Below the pieces are notes generated by a model. That model did not search any database. It was not told the DNA's origin and saw only the letters and a program-made list of their open reading frames with translations. The translations under genes were made by a program, and so were the position numbers. From Mycobacterium sp. UM_CSW (GTDB lineage: Bacteria; Actinomycetota; Actinomycetes; Mycobacteriales; Mycobacteriaceae): DNA of 64,000 nucleotides. How positions within the stretch are numbered: the first letter of the stretch is position 1; the number at the start of each line of letters is the position of its first letter. Location: the NCBI RefSeq assembly GCF_000455205.1, contig NZ_AUWQ01000081.1:1-64000 (forward strand), in the 5' to 3' direction. Of the stretch, positions 58,515 through 64,000 are shown piece after piece.

Positions 58515-59152
58515 CGCAGGCAGCCGAGCGCACGATCGACAACCCGTTCTTCGCGCGTGTTTGGCCCGTCGTCGCCGCCCACGAGACCGAGGCGGTTCGG
58601 GCGCTGCGCCGCGAGAACGTGGCCGGGCTGTCGGGGCGGGTGCTGGAAATCGGCGCTGGTGTCGGGACGAACTTCGCCAACTATCCGCCGACGGTCGAGC
58701 AGGTGATCGCCGTCGAGCCCGAGCCCCGGCTGCGAGCCCACGCCCGCGTCGCGGCCGCGGCGGCGCCGGTGCCGGTCGTGGTGATCGGGGAGACTGCCGA
58801 GGCGTTCAGCGACGGCGAGCTCTTCGATGCCGTCGTGTGCTCGCTGGTGTTGTGCTCGGTGCGCGACGTTCCCGGGGTGCTGGGCCGGATGTACTCGCTG
58901 CTGCGGCCGGGCGGCGAGCTGCGATTCCTCGAGCATGTGGCCAGCGCCGGCGGGCGGGGCCGGCTGCAACGGTTTGCCGACGCGACGCTGTGGCCGAGGC
59001 TGTTCGGCAACTGCCACACCCATCGCGACACCGAGCGCGCGATCGTCGACGCCGGGTTCGAGGTGGACACGTCGCGGCGGGAGTGGACGCTGCCGATATG
59101 GGCGCCGTTGCCGGTGTCGGAGCTGGCGCTGGGCCGCGCCCGGCGGCCCTAG
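58511..59152 (+). CDS. Class I SAM-dependent methyltransferase (Rv1147-like)
   Basis: 213 aa. SAM motif I is VLEIGAGVGTNFANYP, followed by VIAVEPEPRLRAHARV, motif II FDAVVCSLVLCSVRDV and LLRPGGELRFLEHVASAG. It resembles the phosphatidylethanolamine-N-methyltransferase-like group. Third gene of the mmpL13-TetR-methyltransferase operon, coupled by ATGA, so it may modify the exported lipid (inference). Confidence 0.9.
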   Translation: MTQAAERTIDNPFFARVWPVVAAHETEAVRALRRENVAGLSGRVLEIGAGVGTNFANYPPTVEQVIAVEPEPRLRAHARVAAAAAPVPVVVIGETAEAFSDGELFDAVVCSLVLCSVRDVPGVLGRMYSLLRPGGELRFLEHVASAGGRGRLQRFADATLWPRLFGNCHTHRDTERAIVDAGFEVDTSRREWTLPIWAPLPVSELALGRARRP

Positions 59153-59222
59153 TTTTTTCGCCGGGACTGCGCTCAGCGCGTCGGTCGGGGGGTAAATCGC
59201 GATCTGTGCGCAGTCTCGAGGG

Positions 59223-59942
59223 CTAAGCAGAATTAAGCAGCGCCGGGAGCCGCTGCAGCAGCTCCGGCAACGCCTGGCTCGCGCTCTCGCGGATGCTGAT
59301 CGTGGCGCTGCGGGTGAGCGGCGTCGGCTCGGGGTTGACCTCGACGACGACGGCGCCGCGGGAGAGCGCCAGGTCCGGCAGCCCGGCCGCCGGGTAGACG
59401 ATCGCCGAGGTCCCCACCACCACCATCACGTCCGCGGACTGGGTCGCATCCACCGCGTGCTGCCACGGCTCGTCGGGCAGCGGCTCACCGAACCACACGA
59501 TGTCCGGCCGGATCAGGCCGCCGCAGTGGCACACCGGGGGTTCGACCTCTACGGCCGGCTCGGCCATTCGGGGCAGCGGCCCGGTGTAGTCCATACCGCA
59601 ACGGTCGCAACGGAATTCGAAGAGGCTGCCGTGCAAGTGGTGCACCGGGGAGCTGCCGGCGCGCTCGTGCAGGTCGTCGACGTTCTGGGTGACCACGGTG
59701 ACATCCGCGTGGTCCTGCCACGCGGCGATGGCGAGGTGCCCGGCGTTGGGTTCGACGTCGGCGACGAGATAGTGGCGCCACAGATACCAGCCCCAGACCC
59801 GTTCCGGGTTCTTGCGCCACCCTTGCGTGCTGGACAGCTCGTAGGGATCGAAGCGGGCCCACAATCCGTTCTTGTCATCCCGGAATGTCGGCACGCCGCT
59901 CTCCGCGGAAATCCCCGCGCCGCTGAGCACAGTTACTCGCAT
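59223..59942 (-). CDS. cobB: NAD-dependent protein deacylase, sirtuin
   Basis: 239 aa from ATG 59942. NAD pocket [27 protein letters not shown], catalytic His104 in [10 protein letters not shown], and a zinc site with Cys112, Cys115, Cys138 and Cys140. The YLWR segment (Tyr53, Arg56) matches the YxxR motif of class III sirtuins, so it may remove succinyl or malonyl as well as acetyl groups. It corresponds to Rv1151c as remembered. Divergent from the GntR gene with a 37-bp spacer. Confidence 0.94.
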   Translation of the reverse strand: MRVTVLSGAGISAESGVPTFRDDKNGLWARFDPYELSSTQGWRKNPERVWGWYLWRHYLVADVEPNAGHLAIAAWQDHADVTVVTQNVDDLHERAGSSPVHHLHGSLFEFRCDRCGMDYTGPLPRMAEPAVEVEPPVCHCGGLIRPDIVWFGEPLPDEPWQHAVDATQSADVMVVVGTSAIVYPAAGLPDLALSRGAVVVEVNPEPTPLTRSATISIRESASQALPELLQRLPALLNSA

Positions 59943-59979
59943 CCCACAAAGATAGTCGTGCTTGGGACATACTGAAGAA

Positions 59980-60345
59980 GTGGAGCTGCGGGATTGGCTG
60001 AAGGTCGACGTGAAGGCGGGCAAACCGCTGTTCGACCAGCTCAGAACCCAGGTCATCGACGGGGTTCGGGCGGGTGCCTTGCCGCCCGGTTCCCGGCTCC
60101 CGACGGTGCGTGACCTGGCGGGCCAGCTCGGGGTCGCGGCAAACACCGTGGCGCGGGCCTACCGCGAGCTGGAGTCGGCGGCGATCGTCGAAACCCGCGG
60201 GCGCTTCGGCACTTTCATCTCCCGTTTCGACCCGACCGACGCCGCGATGGCGGCGGCCGCCAAGGAGTACGTCGAGGTGGCCAAGGCGCTGGGGCTGACC
60301 AAGTCCGACGCGATGCGCTACCTCACCAGCATGCCTGACGAGTGA
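59980..60345 (+). CDS. GntR-family regulator (Rv1152-like, YtrA type)
   Basis: 121 aa from GTG 59980 (TTG 59962 would add six residues). Winged [67 protein letters not shown], then a short helical tail ending SMPDE rather than a large effector domain, which marks the YtrA-like subgroup. Length equals that of Rv1152 as remembered. It shares a very short divergent promoter region with cobB. Confidence 0.9.
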   Translation: MELRDWLKVDVKAGKPLFDQLRTQVIDGVRAGALPPGSRLPTVRDLAGQLGVAANTVARAYRELESAAIVETRGRFGTFISRFDPTDAAMAAAAKEYVEVAKALGLTKSDAMRYLTSMPDE

Positions 60346-61356
<1,011 letters not shown>

Positions 61357-61398
61357 AAACCACAAGCCAGCCGCGGCCGTCCAGGCTAGGCTGCCGGT

Positions 61399-61575
61399 AT
61401 GGCCGAATCCAACCCGCAAGAAGAGGACGACACGAAGCGCAAGTTCCGTGAAGCCCTCGATCGCAAGAAGGCGAAGTCGTCGGGCGCTTCGGAGCACAAA
61501 GACGGCGGCGACAAGCACCCGCGCGCGCACGGCCCCGTGGAGAGCCGCCGCGAATTTCGCCGCAAGAGCGGCTAA
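61399..61575 (+). CDS. DUF5302-like small charged protein
   Basis: 58 aa: MAESNPQEEDDTKRKFREAL, then DRKKAKSSG and SRREFRRKSG at the end. Rich in Lys, Arg, Glu and Asp, with no hydrophobic core, so it is probably disordered. It matches the short DUF5302 type of actinobacterial proteins. It lies 42 bp after the F420 enzyme, and its stop codon overlaps the stop of the converging gene by 4 bp. Confidence 0.8.
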   Translation: MAESNPQEEDDTKRKFREALDRKKAKSSGASEHKDGGDKHPRAHGPVESRREFRRKSG

Positions 61576-62651
61576 TTCACCTGCGCCCTGTCCACCAGCT
61601 GCGGGGTCAGGCCGAATCGATCGACGAGCAGCAGCCAATCGCCGGCCGCGACCGAATAATCGGCCGGCCGGTTCACCCGATCCGGGACCGTGCCGCGCCA
61701 CGCGAACCGCGATGAGAAGTCCAGCATGCCGCGGTACTCCTGGCATCCGATCGGCATGGGCTCCACGCCGGGAACGCACAGCACGAGAACGGGCGACGGC
61801 TTGGGTTGCTTGTAGGACGGGCCGTTTCGCCACCGCCGGCATTTGTAGGTTTCCGGCGTCGCGGTCACCTGCGCAGTAGGAGCCGTCGCGATGACCGCCC
61901 CGTTGCTCGCGTCGAGCACGCGGATGGAATCCGCGTTCAGCTCCAGGGCCACCAGTGGTTGCGAGGCCGACGCGAAGAGTCGTTGTTTGCCCACCACGGA
62001 CCACGTCGACATCTGTTGCGCCAATTCCATGTTGGGATACAGCAGACAGCGAGTGAGTTCCGTCGGCCCGGGTTGGTGCGCAGCCATGCGACTTCGGCGG
62101 CCGACGATGGCGAGCAGCTCGTCGAAATCCGACGGCCACAACCAGGCGTCGACGTAGCCCTGGGGCGGCTCGTCGAGCCGCGTTCCGGCGGCCACGCGAT
62201 GATCCCGTCCACCGAGGACAAAGTGATGGCTACCGGACCGCAGATGCAGCGCGCTACCCATGACCTTGGTCGCGCTGCCGTACGCCCAGAGGCCAAGCGT
62301 CGCATCACTGAACGAGAAGACACCACCGTGCCGCTTCTTGACGGTGACCTCGTCGCCCGTGATGGAGATGCGGACCTCCCCGGTGGCGCGCCAACCGACA
62401 TAGAGCAGCGCGATCACGACGAGGACGACGCCGACCACTGCTGCGGTGGGCGTGTGCTCCCATCCCGCCGGGGCGTGGTCCGCCAGGTAGATGCCCCCGT
62501 AGACCGCGGCCAGCGCCACCCCCATGACGATGAAGTAAATCCAGTTGGGTCGCGCCTCGTCGGTGATCATTTTCGACATCGCTTTGGACAGCGGGAACGG
62601 GAGCTTGGCCACGAACTGCCGTCCGGCGGTCGACTCGTCCCGCACGCTCAT
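61572..62651 (-). CDS. Conserved membrane protein, unknown function
   Basis: 359 aa from ATG 62651. Two membrane segments near the N-terminus (WIYFIVMGVALAAVYGGIYLA and TAAVVGVVLVVIALLYVGW) are followed by a PH-like beta-rich region (EVRISITGDEVTVKKRHGGVFSFSDATLGLW and HHFVLGGRDHRV). A second soluble domain of ~170 residues ends WLLLVDRFGLTPQLVDRAQ. No enzymatic motif is visible. Followed on the same strand only by its convergent neighbour. Confidence 0.75.
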   Translation of the reverse strand: MSVRDESTAGRQFVAKLPFPLSKAMSKMITDEARPNWIYFIVMGVALAAVYGGIYLADHAPAGWEHTPTAAVVGVVLVVIALLYVGWRATGEVRISITGDEVTVKKRHGGVFSFSDATLGLWAYGSATKVMGSALHLRSGSHHFVLGGRDHRVAAGTRLDEPPQGYVDAWLWPSDFDELLAIVGRRSRMAAHQPGPTELTRCLLYPNMELAQQMSTWSVVGKQRLFASASQPLVALELNADSIRVLDASNGAVIATAPTAQVTATPETYKCRRWRNGPSYKQPKPSPVLVLCVPGVEPMPIGCQEYRGMLDFSSRFAWRGTVPDRVNRPADYSVAAGDWLLLVDRFGLTPQLVDRAQVN

Positions 62652-62672
62652 GCCGAGAAGGATGCCACCGGT

Positions 62673-63200
62673 TCAGTCGGGTGTGAACAGGCCGATCGAC
62701 GGGTCGGCCTGGCCGGGCTGCCCGCGCAGGCTGCCGCGGGTGCTCGGGTGTCCGAAGTCCAGTTCCGACGGGTCCTTCTGGTACGCCCAGTCCGCCACGA
62801 TCGTGCGTTGACCGAACTTCCAGCGGCCGTCGTGTTTGAGGTACCGATCCAGATACCGGCCGCCGATTATGACGTCGATGTCGTGTTCGGGACCGGCGAA
62901 GGTGTGAAACACCAGGCAGTAGATTTCACCGCGGCCCGCGTCGCCCTCGATCACGAAATTCGTTGTGGTGACGTTGTGTTGGGAGACCCGCACGTAGGGT
63001 TCCGCCGCGCGCAGCTGGTCGATGAACTGCTCGACGCCACCCGTCGAGAACGAGCCGTGTGAGTCGGTCGCGTCGGGGTGGTAGAGGGCGCGCAGCGCTT
63101 CATAATCGGCGCGGTCGACGGCGCGGCAGTAGGCATTGACGAGCTGATGCAGTTCGTCCCGGGCCAGCATCAGTTCCAATTTGGCCTCATCCACCACCAC
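62673..63200 (-). CDS. SnoaL-like (SnoaL_4) NTF2-fold protein
   Basis: 175 aa; the start is one of several GTG codons near 63200. Pattern LHQLVNAYCRAVDRADYEALRALYHPDATDSHGSFSTGGVEQFIDQLRA, VTTTNFVIEGDAGRGEIYCLVFHTF, GGRYLDRYLKHDGRWKFGQRTIVADWAYQKDPSE. Typical of the SnoaL_4 group near dehydratases and steroid or aromatic enzymes; an active-site Asp-His pair (HPDATDSHG) is present. Co-directional with the membrane protein 21 bp downstream. Confidence 0.85.
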   Translation of the reverse strand: MVVDEAKLELMLARDELHQLVNAYCRAVDRADYEALRALYHPDATDSHGSFSTGGVEQFIDQLRAAEPYVRVSQHNVTTTNFVIEGDAGRGEIYCLVFHTFAGPEHDIDVIIGGRYLDRYLKHDGRWKFGQRTIVADWAYQKDPSELDFGHPSTRGSLRGQPGQADPSIGLFTPD

Positions 63201-63239
63201 GCCACGATAGCCCGGTGGTCAGGGCGCTAGAGTCGGCGT

Positions 63240-63821
63240 ATGTCGAAGCTCTGCCTGGCGCAGCAGCCCGAGGCCGACGCGCTGCTGGAAGACGACCCGT
63301 TCGCGTTGCTGATCGGCATGCTGCTGGACCAACAGGTGCCGTTCGAAACCGCGTTCGCGGGGCCGAAGAAGATCGCGGACCGGATGGGCGGCCTGGACGC
63401 CGGCGAGATCGCCGCCTACGACCCGGACAAGTTCGCCGCGTTGTGCGCGGAAAGTCCTGCGGTGCACCGCTTCCCGGGATCGATGGCCAAGCGCATCCAA
63501 GCCCTGGCGCAGATCATCGTGGAGGACTACGACGGCGACGCCGCCGGACTGTGGAAGGCCGGTAAGCCCAACGGCAAGGAGTTGCTGCGCCGGCTCAAGG
63601 GGCTGCCCGGTTTCGGCGAGCAGAAGGCGAAGATCTTCCTGGCGTTGCTCGGTAAGCAGTACGGCGTGACGCCGACGGGCTGGCGCGAGGCGGCCGGCGA
63701 TTTCGGCAAGGCGGGCACGCACCTGTCCGTCGCCGACATCGTCGACGCCCATTCCCTTGGACAGGTGCGGTCGTATAAGAAGCAGATGAAGGCAGCAGCG
63801 AAGGGAAAGGCGGCAACGTGA
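63240..63821 (+). CDS. HhH-GPD-type base-excision repair protein (Rv1156-like)
   Basis: 193 aa. The N-terminal helices LLEDDPFALLIGMLLDQQVPFETAFAGPKKIADRMG and the helix-hairpin-helix LLRRLKGLPGFGEQKAKIFLALLGKQYGV match the HhH-GPD DNA-glycosylase superfamily. The catalytic Asp is not obvious in the usual GPD position, so activity is uncertain. Length is like Rv1156 as remembered. Its stop overlaps the next start (GTGA). Confidence 0.88.
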   Translation: MSKLCLAQQPEADALLEDDPFALLIGMLLDQQVPFETAFAGPKKIADRMGGLDAGEIAAYDPDKFAALCAESPAVHRFPGSMAKRIQALAQIIVEDYDGDAAGLWKAGKPNGKELLRRLKGLPGFGEQKAKIFLALLGKQYGVTPTGWREAAGDFGKAGTHLSVADIVDAHSLGQVRSYKKQMKAAAKGKAAT

Positions 63822-63964
63822 AGACACACATCACGTGTCCATGCGGCGAAGCCATCACGGGCAAGGACGAGGACGAGCTGGTCGAGCTCACCCAGGCTCA
63901 CCTCGCCAGCGCCCACCCGGGCCTCGAGTACGACCGTGACGCCATCCTGTTCATGGCGTACTAG
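63818..63964 (+). CDS. DUF1059 small protein, 48 aa
   Basis: GTG 63818 to TAG 63964: MKTHITCPCGEAITGKDEDE and so on, ending ILFMAY. The CPCG pair, the ELVELTQAHLASAH helix with a His, and the 48-residue length fit DUF1059, small proteins that may bind a metal through two Cys and His. Coupled to the HhH-GPD gene by GTGA. The last 36 bases of the window after this gene hold no recognisable feature. Confidence 0.82.
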   Translation: MKTHITCPCGEAITGKDEDELVELTQAHLASAHPGLEYDRDAILFMAY

Positions 63965-64000
63965 CTAGCCTCCGTCCGTCGCCGACAGCTGCTGCAGGAC

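Noticed and set aside
63965-64000. Possible start or end of a further gene at the right edge
   Set aside because: Only 36 bases remain, too few to support any call.

Overview
The window is high-GC mycobacterial DNA. PPE proteins (one with an MPTR pentapeptide tail), an EsxK/EsxL-type WXG100 pair and a PE protein point to a slow-growing mycobacterium. Much of the gene order matches what I remember of Mycobacterium tuberculosis Rv1130-Rv1156, so it is probably a non-tuberculous slow grower; I cannot name the species. No tRNA, rRNA, CRISPR array or insertion sequence was seen.

Layout. 1-3.0 kb: end of a PPE-MPTR gene, a PPE-SVP gene and two Esx genes, all forward. 3.0-13.8 kb (reverse): amine oxidase, diguanylate cyclase, two tandem LAL-type LuxR regulators, a PE protein, then an operon of a small HTH-like protein, an FAD oxygenase and a SnoaL-like protein. 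13.9-20.2 kb: prpD broken by a one-base frameshift, no prpC beside it, a DUF3556 membrane protein behind a KstR-type box, and metE under a cobalamin riboswitch.

20.2-43.5 kb is an accessory catabolic region that, relative to the Mtb order as I recall it, sits between metE and the thiolase/enoyl-CoA hydratase pair. It holds an incomplete P450, a reductase and TetR with an aldo/keto reductase and AraC regulator that diverge around two palindromes, and a GMC oxidoreductase-P450 operon. Next comes a cluster of about 13 kb (SDR, double TetR, nitroreductase, two acyl-CoA dehydrogenases, SDR remnant, vWA protein, NorQ/CbbQ-type AAA ATPase, signal-less ABC-type ligand-binding protein, AveC-like membrane protein, SDR, P450, ALDH). 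A non-coding motif close to GGAACAGATATTTGGTCAAC recurs at its transcription-unit starts, which suggests a regulon. A terminator and a protein with a papain-like domain plus seven tectonin repeats close the region.

43.7-54.9 kb: thiolase-EchA, then a type III PKS, an isoprenylcysteine-methyltransferase-like protein and an FAD oxidoreductase in one reverse operon (an alkylresorcinol/alkylpyrone-type set), two atypical SDRs around a CPBP protease, and EchA/mcr/SDR. 55-64 kb: an intact mmpL13 (split in Mtb) followed by TetR and a methyltransferase, then cobB, GntR, DUF1697, an Rv1155-like F420 enzyme, small DUF proteins, a SnoaL protein and a HhH-GPD protein.

The strongest candidates for something undescribed are the motif-linked catabolic cluster with its MoxR/vWA pair and cytosolic ligand-binding protein, and the tectonin-repeat protein. 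Mtb gene numbers are recalled from memory and were not searched.
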